Source of the DNA: Actinomyces marmotae | GTDB taxonomy: Bacteria > Actinomycetota > Actinomycetes > Actinomycetales > Actinomycetaceae | Length of the DNA: 64,000 nt | Direction of reading: 5' to 3' | NCBI RefSeq assembly: GCF_013177295.1 | Contig: NZ_CP053642.1 | Span: forward strand, 1,674,001-1,738,000 | Part shown: piece after piece, positions 51,654 through 60,456 of the stretch | Layout: the number at the start of each line of letters is the position of its first letter | Numbering within the stretch: position 1 is the first letter of the stretch | Made by a program: the position numbers and the translations under genes | Notes under the pieces: generated by a model | What the model was told of the DNA's origin: nothing | What the model saw: the letters and a program-made list of their open reading frames with translations, nothing else | The model's database searches: none

Positions 51654-53129
51654 ATGACCGGAGGCACTCTTCTGGACAACGGCTCCGAGGCGGCGGCGCC
51701 CAAGCGCCATCGCCGCTGGCCCCTGTGGGCCGGGCTGGGGCTTCTGCTGCTCGTGGGCGGCGCGGGCACGGGCGCTTACGCCTACACGAGCCACTACGCG
51801 GACCGCGCCGTCCCCGGAACCGCGATCGCGGGGACCGACGTGTCGGGCATGACGCGCGACGAGATCTCCTCGATGATCGCCTCGAAGTCAGAGTCGGCCA
51901 CGGTCACGGTGTCCGGGGACGCGACCGCCACCGCGACGCTGGCGGACCTCGGCATCACCGTGGACGCGGGCGCGACGGCCGACGCCGCCCTCAAGCGCGG
52001 CGCCAGCGCCGGGGACCGCCTGAGCGCGCTGTTCTCATCCGAGGACCTGCCCGTGGTCACGACCACCGACGCCGCCGTCACCGACGCCTACGCCTCCTCG
52101 CTCATCCCCGCCGACAAGGTCCGCGCGCGCAACGCGGAGATCGGGCTCAACGAGGACGGAACCTCCTTCACGGTGAAGCCGGCGGTGCCCGGGACGAGCA
52201 TCGACCCCGCCCCCCTGGCCCGGGCCGGCGCCGAGGCCGCCTCATCCCTGTCCCCCGCCAGCGCCTCCGTGTCGATGACCACCCAGCCGCCCACGGTCTC
52301 GGACGCGGACGCCCAGGCCGTGGCGGATAAGGCGAACAGTTGGATCAGCCAGGACGTGACGATCTCCGACGCCTCCGGCAAGAACTCCTACAGCCCCGAC
52401 GCCTCCACCAAGGCCTCCTGGATCACCGTGTCCACGAGCGATGACGCCGCCCCGACGCTGTCGATCGACTCCACCAAGGTCTCGTCCTGGGTGGCCGCTC
52501 AGGCCAGCGAGGAGAACATCGACGGGGTCCAGGGCACGAGGAACGTCAACTCCAAGGGCGATGTCGTGGCGACCCCCGTCGAGGCGGTCAAGAGCCAGAC
52601 GGTCAAGAACGCCGACGCCCTGTCCACCTCGATCTCCGAGGCCCTGGGCAAGGGCACCGGCTACTCCGGGGCCTTCGAGATGCAGGTCGGCGAGGAGAAG
52701 TGGACGCAGCGGACCATCGCCGACGGCGCCGAGAGCCTCGTCTACCAGGCCGCCCCCAACGAGAAATGGGTGGATGTCAACCTCTCCACCAAGACGGTGA
52801 CCTCCTACGAGGGGGCGACCGTCGTGCGCGGGCCCGTCTCGATCGTCGATGGCGCCGCGGAGACGCCCACGGTCACCGGCACCTTCCACGTCTACCTCAA
52901 GTACGAGACGCAGACGATGCGCGGTCAGAACGCCGATGGCTCCGAGTACGTCACCGAGGGCGTGCCCTGGGTGAGCTACTTCTACAGCGGGTACGCCTTC
53001 CACGGCGCCCCGTGGCGCTCGTCCTTCGGCTACTCGGGCTCGCATGGCTGCCTCAACATGCCCGTTGACGAGGCCCAGTGGATGTACACCTGGGCGGAGA
53101 ACGGCACGACCGTGGTCAGCCACTACTGA
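51654..53129 (+). CDS. L,D-transpeptidase (YkuD) with N-terminal peptidoglycan-binding-like domains
   Basis: A 491-aa cell-wall enzyme forming 3-3 cross-links or attaching polymers. A short cytoplasmic basic segment and one transmembrane helix (WPLWAGLGLLLLVGG) are followed by two extracytoplasmic repeats (GTAIAGTDVSGMTRDEI and a later related block) of the VanW/PG_binding_4 type. The C-terminal YkuD domain has HGAPWRSSFGYSGSHGCLNM, with catalytic Cys near residue 466. ATG 51654 suits GAAGG better than the preceding GTG. Confidence 0.93.
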   Translation: MTGGTLLDNGSEAAAPKRHRRWPLWAGLGLLLLVGGAGTGAYAYTSHYADRAVPGTAIAGTDVSGMTRDEISSMIASKSESATVTVSGDATATATLADLGITVDAGATADAALKRGASAGDRLSALFSSEDLPVVTTTDAAVTDAYASSLIPADKVRARNAEIGLNEDGTSFTVKPAVPGTSIDPAPLARAGAEAASSLSPASASVSMTTQPPTVSDADAQAVADKANSWISQDVTISDASGKNSYSPDASTKASWITVSTSDDAAPTLSIDSTKVSSWVAAQASEENIDGVQGTRNVNSKGDVVATPVEAVKSQTVKNADALSTSISEALGKGTGYSGAFEMQVGEEKWTQRTIADGAESLVYQAAPNEKWVDVNLSTKTVTSYEGATVVRGPVSIVDGAAETPTVTGTFHVYLKYETQTMRGQNADGSEYVTEGVPWVSYFYSGYAFHGAPWRSSFGYSGSHGCLNMPVDEAQWMYTWAENGTTVVSHY

Positions 53130-53170
53130 CGCCACTGATCCGATCCGCCGACCCCGGATCGTCCCCGCGC

Positions 53171-53206
53171 GATGGCGGCCCGCCCCGGAAGGGGCGGGCC
53201 GCCATC
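53171..53206. terminator. Bidirectional terminator between L,D-transpeptidase and ndk
   Basis: Perfect 16-bp arms with a GGAA loop in the 102-bp convergent gap. Confidence 0.8.
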
Positions 53207-53231
53207 GCTCCCGTGTGAGCGAGCGAGGGCC

Positions 53232-53663
53232 TCAGCCGAGCTCGGGGAACCAGATGGAGATCTCGCGGGCAGCGGAGGACTCGCAGTCCGAGCCGTGGAT
53301 GAGGTTCTCCATGGCGTCCGTGCCCCAGTCGCGGGCCAGGTCGCCACGGATGGTGCCGGGCGCGGCAGTCGTCGGATCGGTGGTGCCCATGAGGGAGCGG
53401 CAGCCCTCAATGACCCGATCGCCCTCCACCACAGCGGCGACCACCGGCCCGGAAGTCATGTACTCCACGAGCCCGGGGTAGAAGGGGCGCTCCACGTGCT
53501 CGACGTAATGGGCGGCGAGGACCTCCTCGGTGGGGGTGAGGAGCTTGAGGGCGGTCAGGGCGTAGCCCTTGGCCTCGATGCGGCGCAGGATCTCGCCGGT
53601 GAGGCGGCGGCGCACGCCGTCGGGCTTGATGAGGATGAGGATGCGGCTGGGTGAGGCGGTCAT
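53232..53663 (-). CDS. ndk: Nucleoside diphosphate kinase
   Basis: A 143-aa enzyme exchanging gamma-phosphates among NTPs. The phosphate-carrying His is His123 in NLIHGSD, with MGTTDPTTAAPGTIRGD before it and a C-terminal EISIWFPEL. Length is standard. GAAGGA precedes the ATG by 8 bases. It lies 120 bp after folC on the same strand. Confidence 0.97.
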   Translation of the reverse strand: MTASPSRILILIKPDGVRRRLTGEILRRIEAKGYALTALKLLTPTEEVLAAHYVEHVERPFYPGLVEYMTSGPVVAAVVEGDRVIEGCRSLMGTTDPTTAAPGTIRGDLARDWGTDAMENLIHGSDCESSAAREISIWFPELG

Positions 53664-53783
53664 GAGGTGTCCTTCGAGGTCGATGGTGGTCGGGCGCCTC
53701 TCGGCGGGATCATGGGCGGGACCGATGATCGGGCCCCGTCGCCACGGCCGCCGCGGTGAAACGACGATACCGCGTCAGCGGGC

Positions 53784-55715
53784 TCAGGGGCGGCGGAACA
53801 GGGCCCGCGCCTCGGCGGCCAGGACCACCGAGCCCACGATCAGCACGCCTGCGGCGGTCAGCGGCCCGTCCCCGCCCTCGGAGAGCGCGACGGCGCGGTC
53901 GACCCCGTCGGCCAGGGCCCGCGCCACCTGGACGCGGTCCTGCCCGAAGACCTCACGGGCGACGGCTCCCAGGTCCTCGACGTCCATGGCTCGGGGGGAG
54001 TCGATGGGCACGCAGACGACGGCGTCGCAGGCGGGCTCGAGGATCGACAGGATGCCCTCGACGTCCTTGTCCTCCATGGCGCCCACGACGGCGACGAGAT
54101 GCTTGAAGCCGAAGGCCTCCTCGATGGCGGGCATGAGCGCGGCCACGCCGTGCGGGTTGTGCCCGGCATCGACGATGACGGTCGGGGAGGAGCGCAGGAC
54201 CTCCAGGCGCCCCGGGGAGGTCGTCGAGGAAAAGCCCTCCTCCACGAGGGCCGGTGGGAGGGCGCGCCCCCCGAAGAAGGCCTCGGCCGCCGCGAGCGCC
54301 AGCAGCGCGTTATGCGCCTGGTACTCGCCATGGAGGGGCACGAAGACATCCTCGTAGACGGCGGCCGCCGTGGCCAGCGTGACGAGCTGGCCGCCCACGG
54401 CCAGTTCGCGCGAGCGCACGCTCAACTCCCCGGCGCCCGGCTCGCCGGGGTCCTCATCGGGATCGAGCTCCCTGCGCCACACGACCCGGTGCTCAGCCGC
54501 CGCCGCGGCGATCACCTCCTGCGCCTGGGGCACTTGGACCGAGGTGATGAGGGTGGCCCCGTCCTTGATGATGCCCGCCTTGTTCTGGGCGACCTCGCGG
54601 ATCGTGCTCCCGAGCCAGGCGGCGTGGTCCAATCCGATGGGGGTGATGACCTCGACATCGGAGTCCACGACATTCGTGCAGTCCCAGGTGCCGCCCATGC
54701 CGACCTCGATGACGGCAGCGTCCACGGGATGGTCGGCGAAGGCCGCCAGCGCCATGACGGTGAGGACCTCGAAGAAGCTCATCCTCGGGCCGCCATCGGC
54801 CAGGGAACGCTCATCGACCATCGCGATGTAGGGGGCGACGTCCTCCCATGCGGCGATGAAGCCCTCCTCGCTGATGGGCTCGCCGTCCAGGCTGATGCGC
54901 TCGCGGATCGTGGCCAGGTGCGGGCTGGTGAATCGGCCGGTGCGCAGGCCCGCGGCCGCCAGCAGCCGCTCGGTCATGCGGGCGGTCGAGGTCTTGCCGT
55001 TGGTGCCGGTGATGTGGATGACCCGGTAGGCGCGCTCGGGGTGGCCCAGGATGTCCATGACCGCCTCGATGCGCTCCAGGGAGGGCTGGACGCGGTGCTC
55101 GGGGGCGCGGGAGAGGATCTCGGCCTCGACCTGCCGCATGCGCTCGCCCACCTCGACGCCGCGGGCGGCCGCCAGCAGGGCCCGGCGGTGGGCGTCCCCG
55201 TCGCCGGGACCGCCCTCGCGCGCCGGTTCGTCCTGATCACCGTCGGGATCGTCGCCAGTGCCGGGCAGGACGGGTTCCCAGGACTCCCAGTCATCGGAGT
55301 CGTCGGCGTCGACCTCGGCCAGGAGCGCGTCGAGCTCGTCCGGGTCGCCCGAGGCCAGCATGTTGTGGGCGACGAGCTCGCGCAGGGCCGCCAGGTCCTC
55401 GGCCTCGGCCGCTAATCGCGCCTCGGCCCTCTCCCCGCGGGCCTGGCGGGCCTCGGCGAGGCTGAGGCCCGCGGCCGCGGAGCCCGACGACCCGGCCGCG
55501 GGGGCGTCGGCGGCCTCGAGGTAGGGCAGGAGCGCCGGGTCGATCCCCTCTCCCCCATCCCTGGCGCCACCGCCGAAAACGGCGTCGACGGCCTCCTCGG
55601 GGGTGGCATGGGCGGGGATGCCGAAAGCCGCGCCCGGGTGGGAGGGCGCCCCACCCTCGCTGCCGGGCCGGCCCCCAGCGCTCGCCGCGGACCCGGGTCC
55701 CTGGTGGTGGGTCAT
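53784..55715 (-). CDS. folC: Dihydrofolate/folylpolyglutamate synthase with long N-terminal extension
   Basis: A 643-aa Mur-ligase-fold enzyme adding Glu to folates. The P-loop HITGTNGKTSTA lies near residue 233, with FTSPHLATIRERI, EVGMGGTWDCTNVV, GLDHAAWLGSTI and VDAGHNPHGVAA following in family order. In typical FolC the P-loop is near residue 50, so about 180 acidic, Ala/Gly-rich residues are extra and probably disordered. The ATG at 55715 has AGGAGG at 7 bases, supporting translation of the extension. No valS is adjacent. Confidence 0.9.
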   Translation of the reverse strand: MTHHQGPGSAASAGGRPGSEGGAPSHPGAAFGIPAHATPEEAVDAVFGGGARDGGEGIDPALLPYLEAADAPAAGSSGSAAAGLSLAEARQARGERAEARLAAEAEDLAALRELVAHNMLASGDPDELDALLAEVDADDSDDWESWEPVLPGTGDDPDGDQDEPAREGGPGDGDAHRRALLAAARGVEVGERMRQVEAEILSRAPEHRVQPSLERIEAVMDILGHPERAYRVIHITGTNGKTSTARMTERLLAAAGLRTGRFTSPHLATIRERISLDGEPISEEGFIAAWEDVAPYIAMVDERSLADGGPRMSFFEVLTVMALAAFADHPVDAAVIEVGMGGTWDCTNVVDSDVEVITPIGLDHAAWLGSTIREVAQNKAGIIKDGATLITSVQVPQAQEVIAAAAAEHRVVWRRELDPDEDPGEPGAGELSVRSRELAVGGQLVTLATAAAVYEDVFVPLHGEYQAHNALLALAAAEAFFGGRALPPALVEEGFSSTTSPGRLEVLRSSPTVIVDAGHNPHGVAALMPAIEEAFGFKHLVAVVGAMEDKDVEGILSILEPACDAVVCVPIDSPRAMDVEDLGAVAREVFGQDRVQVARALADGVDRAVALSEGGDGPLTAAGVLIVGSVVLAAEARALFRRP

Positions 55716-55797
55716 CACTCGTCCTCCTCATCGCCCGCGTCCCGCGCCATGCCCGCGCCGGCCCGCGAGAGGCAACTGTACTGGCCCCGGGGCGGCC

Positions 55798-57120
55798 TCA
55801 GCGCCGGCCCATCCCCGTGTAGGTGAAGCCCGCCTCCTTCCAGGCCCCCGCGTCAAGGGAGTTGCGGCCGTCGATGATGTTGGCGCGGCGCATGAGGGAG
55901 GCCGCGCGCGCGGGGTCGATGGAGGTGAACTGGCGCCACTCCGTGGCCAGCACGGCCAGGTCGGCGTCGCGCAGCGCCTCATCGGCGGTGGCGCACACCT
56001 CCAGGCCTTCGCGGTCCTGCTCGGCGAGGATGGCGCCGGCCTGGGGATCGGTGATCGCCACGCGCGCGCCGGCGGCGGCGAGCAGGCCCGCGATCTCGAG
56101 GGCGGGCGAGTCGCGCATGTCGTCGCTGTCGGGCTTGAAGGCGGCGCCCAGGATCGCCACGCGGGCGCCGTCGAGCCCGTCACCAAGCATCTGGCGGGCC
56201 TTGTCGAGGACGAGGGAACGGGCCCGCAGGTTCACCCGGTCCGCCTCGTCGAGGATGGCGAGGGCCTCGCCCGCGCCCAGCTCGGCGGCGCGGGCCTGGA
56301 AGGCCCGGATGTCCTTGGGCAGGCAGCCCCCGCCGAAGCCGATGCCAGCGCGCAAGAAGCGGTGGCCGATTCGCGCGTCTAGGCCGATGGCCTCGGCCAG
56401 GGCGGTGACGTCGCCGCCGGCGGCGTCACAGATCTGGGCGACGGCGTTGATGAAGGAGATCTTGATGGCCAGGAAGGAGTTGGCGCTGACCTTGACCAGC
56501 TCCGCCGTCGCGTAATCCATGGTCAGACGCTTGACGCCGGTGGCGAGGATGGGGCCGTAGACCTCATCGAGGACGGCGGTGGCCGCCTCGGCCCGCAAGG
56601 GGTCGGCGGGCAGGCCGTAGACCATGCGATCGGGCTCGAGGGTGTCCTTGACCGCGAAGCCCTCGCGCAGGAACTCGGGGTTCCACACCAGGGTGGCGCC
56701 CGCGGCCTCGAAGCGCTCGGCCAGGCGCGCCGCCGTGCCCACCGGGACGGTCGACTTGCCGACGACGATCTCCACGCCCCCGCGGAACCCGCCCAGGTGG
56801 GGCGCCAGGGCGTCGACGGCGCTGTCCACATAGGTCATATCGGCGGCGCCAGAGGGCGTCTGAGGCGTCCCAACACCGATGAAGTGGACCTGACAGCCCT
56901 CGGCGGCGGAGATGTCGGTGGTGAAGCGGAGGCGGCCGGAGGCGACGTTGCGCGAGAGCACCTCCTCGAAGCCCGGCTCGAAGAACGGCGCCCTTCCGGC
57001 CGCGAGGGCGCTGATCCGGCCCTCATCGACGTCGATGCCCACGACGTCGTGCCCGATCTCGGCCATCGACGCCGCGTGAACAGCGCCGAGATAGCCGCAT
57101 CCGATCATCGAGACGCGCAT
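55798..57120 (-). CDS. ugd: UDP-glucose 6-dehydrogenase
   Basis: A 440-aa NAD-dependent enzyme making UDP-glucuronate for the adjacent polysaccharide locus. MIGCGYLGAVHAASMAEIGHD is at the N-terminus, KSTVPVGTA follows, NPEFLREGFAV is in the middle, and the catalytic Cys is in GFGGGCLPKD near 265. It ends with KPDSDDMRDSPALEI. GAGGAG precedes the ATG. It differs from the WecC-type enzyme in region 1, so two different uronic acid donors are likely made. Confidence 0.92.
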   Translation of the reverse strand: MRVSMIGCGYLGAVHAASMAEIGHDVVGIDVDEGRISALAAGRAPFFEPGFEEVLSRNVASGRLRFTTDISAAEGCQVHFIGVGTPQTPSGAADMTYVDSAVDALAPHLGGFRGGVEIVVGKSTVPVGTAARLAERFEAAGATLVWNPEFLREGFAVKDTLEPDRMVYGLPADPLRAEAATAVLDEVYGPILATGVKRLTMDYATAELVKVSANSFLAIKISFINAVAQICDAAGGDVTALAEAIGLDARIGHRFLRAGIGFGGGCLPKDIRAFQARAAELGAGEALAILDEADRVNLRARSLVLDKARQMLGDGLDGARVAILGAAFKPDSDDMRDSPALEIAGLLAAAGARVAITDPQAGAILAEQDREGLEVCATADEALRDADLAVLATEWRQFTSIDPARAASLMRRANIIDGRNSLDAGAWKEAGFTYTGMGRR

Positions 57121-57260
57121 GCGTGCTCCTCTCCTCCCAGCCCTCGCAGGGCCGGATCATTGGGATCATTCGGTGGTGCCCCGCGCGCCTGGGAGAGCGC
57201 GCTGATGGCGGTGAGGCATCGGGATGAGGGGAGGCTCCGCGATCCACGCGGAGGGTGAGT

Positions 57261-57288
57261 GGGCCGGGCGCGGGCAGGGCCCCGGCCC
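57261..57288 (-). terminator. Possible terminator after the sugar transferase gene
   Basis: 8-bp arms GGGCCGGG/CCCGGCCC with a 12-nt loop in the 183-bp gap before ugd. There is no T-run. Confidence 0.35.
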
Positions 57289-57303
57289 GGCTGAGGCCGT
57301 CGG

Positions 57304-58773
57304 TCAGGCCGAGCCGTCCAGGAGGAGGACCGCCTTGACGGTTCGCAGCAGGATCCACAGGTCCATCCCGGGGGTCCAGTTCTCCACGTAGAACAGGTCG
57401 AGGCGGATGGCCTCCTCCCAGGTGAGGGAGGACCGGCCGCTGACCTGCCACAGCCCGGTGATCCCGGGCTTGGCGAGCAGGCGCCGGGAGGCCTCCTCGT
57501 CGTAGAGCGCGACCTCCTTGGCCACCTGGGGGCGCGGGCCCACCAGGCTCATCGATCCGGCCAGGACGTTGAAGAGCTGGGGCAGCTCATCGATGGAGGT
57601 GCGCCGCAGGAAGGCGCCCACGCGGGTGATGCGCGGGTCGTTGTCGACCTTGAACAGGGGGCTGTCCGTGCGGTTCTGCTCGCGCAGGAGCCCGGCGAGC
57701 TCGGCGTCGGCGTTGATCCGCATGGAGCGGAACTTCCAGATCTGGAAGGGCTTGCCGTTCAGGCCGATGCGGGTCTGGCGGAAGAGGATCGGGCCGCGGT
57801 CCTGCATCCAGATCAGGGGCGGGACGATGAGCCACACGGGCACCAGCAGGATGATGATCAGCACGGAGGCGAAGATGTCCGTGGAGCGCTTGAGCGGCGA
57901 GTGCGCCACGTCGACGCGGGGCTGCTGGATCTCGATGGCGGACAGCCCCCTGGCCGAGCGCATCCACAGCCGCGAGCTGGCGATCTGCAGGAGCGGGGGC
58001 AGCATGATGAGGCGCCCCTCGGAGCCGAGGGACTGGCTCAGCCTGCGGATCATGGCGGAGGTGAGCCCGGAGTCCTCCGCGACGACGACGGCGATCCCCT
58101 CAGAGCTCTCCACCGTCTCCTGCAGGCTGCTCACTCGCCCGATGACGGGCACGGGGAGGTCGGGGTGCGCGTCGAGGGCGGCCTCGTCGGAGACGAAGGC
58201 CCCCCGGATCTGCAGGCCGAGCCCCGGCTGCCGAGTGAGCTCGGAGATCGCCGAGGCCACGGCTCCGACCGATCCGACGACGTAGGCGGGCTGCGCGAGG
58301 CTCCCCGCGGCGGCGAGGCGGATGAGGCGGCGCCGGGCCGCCCAGTGCCACGCCAGGAGGGCCACGATCGAGATCGCCAGGGCGGCCACCAGGTGGGCGG
58401 TGGGCATCCGAACCCCCACCATGTAGCCCAGGATCGAGAACCCGGCGAACTCCAGGACGGTGGCCCACACCACGCGCTTGTACTCGGTGGCGCCGTGGCC
58501 CAGGACCCGGTCGCGGTACACGTCGGCCTTAGTCAGCAGCAGCCCCCAGGCCACGGCGACCGCCGCGATGAGCAGGGCCCGCGTCACGAGGGCGGGCATG
58601 ACGCCGCTGCCGATGCGCTCGTGGCCGGTGACATGGCAGAGCCTCTCCACGCACGCGACGACCAGGAGGATGATCGCCAGGTCCCCGGCGCGAAGGCCCC
58701 GGCGGAAGAAGGCTCTCCTCCTCCATGCCTCGGAGGCCGTCGGGACGGCGCTGAAGGAGGATGACTGGATCAT
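57304..58773 (-). CDS. Exopolysaccharide polyprenyl glycosylphosphotransferase (WbaP/CpsE type)
   Basis: A 489-aa membrane enzyme that loads the first sugar phosphate in Wzy-dependent pathways. Four N-terminal helices and a CoA-binding-like fold precede a membrane helix and the catalytic domain from about residue 290. That domain has KRSTDIFASV, FRQTRIGLNGKPFQIWKFRSM, RRTSIDELPQLFNVL, SLVGPRPQ and KPGITGLWQVSGRS. The ATG overlaps the stop of the upstream gene by 4 bp. Confidence 0.95.
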   Translation of the reverse strand: MIQSSSFSAVPTASEAWRRRAFFRRGLRAGDLAIILLVVACVERLCHVTGHERIGSGVMPALVTRALLIAAVAVAWGLLLTKADVYRDRVLGHGATEYKRVVWATVLEFAGFSILGYMVGVRMPTAHLVAALAISIVALLAWHWAARRRLIRLAAAGSLAQPAYVVGSVGAVASAISELTRQPGLGLQIRGAFVSDEAALDAHPDLPVPVIGRVSSLQETVESSEGIAVVVAEDSGLTSAMIRRLSQSLGSEGRLIMLPPLLQIASSRLWMRSARGLSAIEIQQPRVDVAHSPLKRSTDIFASVLIIILLVPVWLIVPPLIWMQDRGPILFRQTRIGLNGKPFQIWKFRSMRINADAELAGLLREQNRTDSPLFKVDNDPRITRVGAFLRRTSIDELPQLFNVLAGSMSLVGPRPQVAKEVALYDEEASRRLLAKPGITGLWQVSGRSSLTWEEAIRLDLFYVENWTPGMDLWILLRTVKAVLLLDGSA

Positions 58774-60233
58774 GATTCCGCCGATCGGTCGCTGAGGAGC
58801 CCCGCGGGACCGTTGCCGCGGGCCGGGATCGCGGGCGCGGGGGCGCCCGAGCCGATCGCCCCGCGCGCGCCGTCGGCTCGGCTCGCGCCACCGGGAATCA
58901 GGGCGTCCACCGGGCCGCCGTCGAGGAAGCCCCGCTTGTTGACGGCGTTGAGGACGACGCCGAGGATCCTGCCGCCGCCCTGCTCAAGGGCCTGGGCGGT
59001 TTGGCGCAGCTGGGCGCTGGTGGTGGTGCCGGTGGAGACCACGATGAGGGCGCCGTCGGCCTGGGCCGCCAGTACCGCGGCGTCGGTGGCCTGTGATGTC
59101 GGCGGGGAGTCGATGAGGACGATGGCATCGGCGGACAGGCTCTCCAACAGCTCGGTCATCCGGGACGAGCCCAGGAGCTCGGAGGGGTTGCCCGGCAGGG
59201 CCCCGGCGGGGATGACGGACAGCCCCGGCATGGAGGTGCGCACGAGCGCGTCCTCGACTGCGGCGGCGCCGGCGAGCACTTGGGCCAGGCCGGCGCGACG
59301 GCCGTCCACCCCCAGGACGGAGGCCAGGGACGGGGCGCGCAGATCCCCCTCGATGAGGACGACGCGGTGCCCGGACATCGCCAGGACCCGGGCCAGACCC
59401 ACCGTGATGGTGGTGCGCCCCTCGGCCCGGACGGCCGATGAGATGACGGCGCTGCGCCCGGCGGTCGCCGTGGCGCGGATGAAGTTGGTGCGCAGCTTGC
59501 GCAGCTCTTCCTCGATGGCCGGGTCGGAGGCGTCGGCTCCGTTGCGGATGAGGTCGGAGTGCGGCAGGGCTCCCAGGACCGGCGAGTCGAGGACGGCCAA
59601 GGCCTCGCCGGCGCCGCGCACGCGCTTGTTGAGCACCTCGACCACGAGGACGCCCAGGTAGGAGGCGACGAGACCCCCGAGGAGGCCGGCCCCCAGGAGC
59701 AGCATGATCGACGGCGACCGCGGGGCGGCGCGCAACTCGGCGGAGGTCATGAGCTCAACCCCGACGGGGATGTCCTCGCCGTTGAGCGCGGCGAACTCCT
59801 GGTTGGACTGCCGGACGGTCTCATCGGCGATCCTGCGGGCCCGCTCGGGCGTGTCGGCGGTGGCCTCGACGACCACCGTGTCCGCGCCGGCGACGTGCTT
59901 GGCCTTGATGGAGTCGGCCAGGGCGGTGGGCGTCGTGCCCGCGAGCCTGAGGGAGTCGATCACCCCCTGGGCCACGGTCTCGGAGGTGATGACCGGCAGG
60001 AGGGACTTCGCCTTGCGCTCGGCCAGCTGGGCGGCGACGAGCTGGTAGCTCGTCGGGTTGTTCTTCGCGGCGGCGATCGAGGCGTCCACCTTGACGTAGG
60101 CGATGGAGGTGGCGGTGTATGACCGGGGGCCGAGCAGGGCCGCGCCGGCCGCGAGGAGCCCGCCCACCAGGACGCCGATGGTCAGGACGCGCCAGGAGCG
60201 CCTGGCGAGCAGGAGGAGGTCTTCGAGAGTCAT
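58770..60233 (-). CDS. Wzz/BY-kinase-like polysaccharide co-polymerase with degenerate P-loop
   Basis: A 487-aa protein fusing a Wzz domain (helix near 17-37, second helix near 160-185) with a CpsD-type ATPase. Walker B (VLIDSPPTSQATDA) is intact. The P-loop region near 262-272 reads SSAVRAEGRTT, with Arg for the catalytic Lys. Walker A' reads LIEGDLR, with Glu for Asp. The C-terminus has no tyrosine cluster. It may regulate chain length without kinase activity. The start at 60233 has GGAGGGG at 7 bases. Confidence 0.85.
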   Translation of the reverse strand: MTLEDLLLLARRSWRVLTIGVLVGGLLAAGAALLGPRSYTATSIAYVKVDASIAAAKNNPTSYQLVAAQLAERKAKSLLPVITSETVAQGVIDSLRLAGTTPTALADSIKAKHVAGADTVVVEATADTPERARRIADETVRQSNQEFAALNGEDIPVGVELMTSAELRAAPRSPSIMLLLGAGLLGGLVASYLGVLVVEVLNKRVRGAGEALAVLDSPVLGALPHSDLIRNGADASDPAIEEELRKLRTNFIRATATAGRSAVISSAVRAEGRTTITVGLARVLAMSGHRVVLIEGDLRAPSLASVLGVDGRRAGLAQVLAGAAAVEDALVRTSMPGLSVIPAGALPGNPSELLGSSRMTELLESLSADAIVLIDSPPTSQATDAAVLAAQADGALIVVSTGTTTSAQLRQTAQALEQGGGRILGVVLNAVNKRGFLDGGPVDALIPGGASRADGARGAIGSGAPAPAIPARGNGPAGLLSDRSAES

Positions 60234-60334
60234 CAGCGGGCCCCCTCCCCCGTGAGGCGGCCGGGCGCGCCGGCCCAGGCCGGTGCCATGCCGTGGGGCG
60301 AGGCCGCGCCGGGCCATCGTGTTGCGTCACACAT
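60233..60334 (-). CDS. Candidate 33-aa upstream small ORF
   Basis: ATG at 60334 has GGAAGG six bases upstream. The frame encodes 33 aa (starting MCDATRWPGAASPHG) and stops in TGATG, sharing one base with the ATG of the Wzz/kinase gene. The layout suggests translational coupling. The peptide has no recognisable domain; coding is not proven. Confidence 0.35.
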   Translation of the reverse strand: MCDATRWPGAASPHGMAPAWAGAPGRLTGEGAR

Positions 60335-60363
60335 GTGGAGCCTTCCTGCTCGGGGATCACTTC

Positions 60364-60403
60364 GGTCGTTATCGGTCATGTCGGTCATGTCGGTCGTATT
60401 CGT
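60364..60403. repeat. Short 9-bp direct repeats upstream of the Wzz/kinase gene
   Basis: On the minus strand, GACCGACAT occurs twice in tandem and is followed by the variants GACCGATAA and GACCGAAGT. This non-coding gap of about 120 bp also carries the promoter of the downstream genes, so the repeats could be regulator-binding sites. Confidence 0.5.
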
Positions 60404-60456
60404 CGTGGCACTGGCGCCGGCCGCATCGGTTGTCCAGGCCCTGCCGGAGCGGGCCA

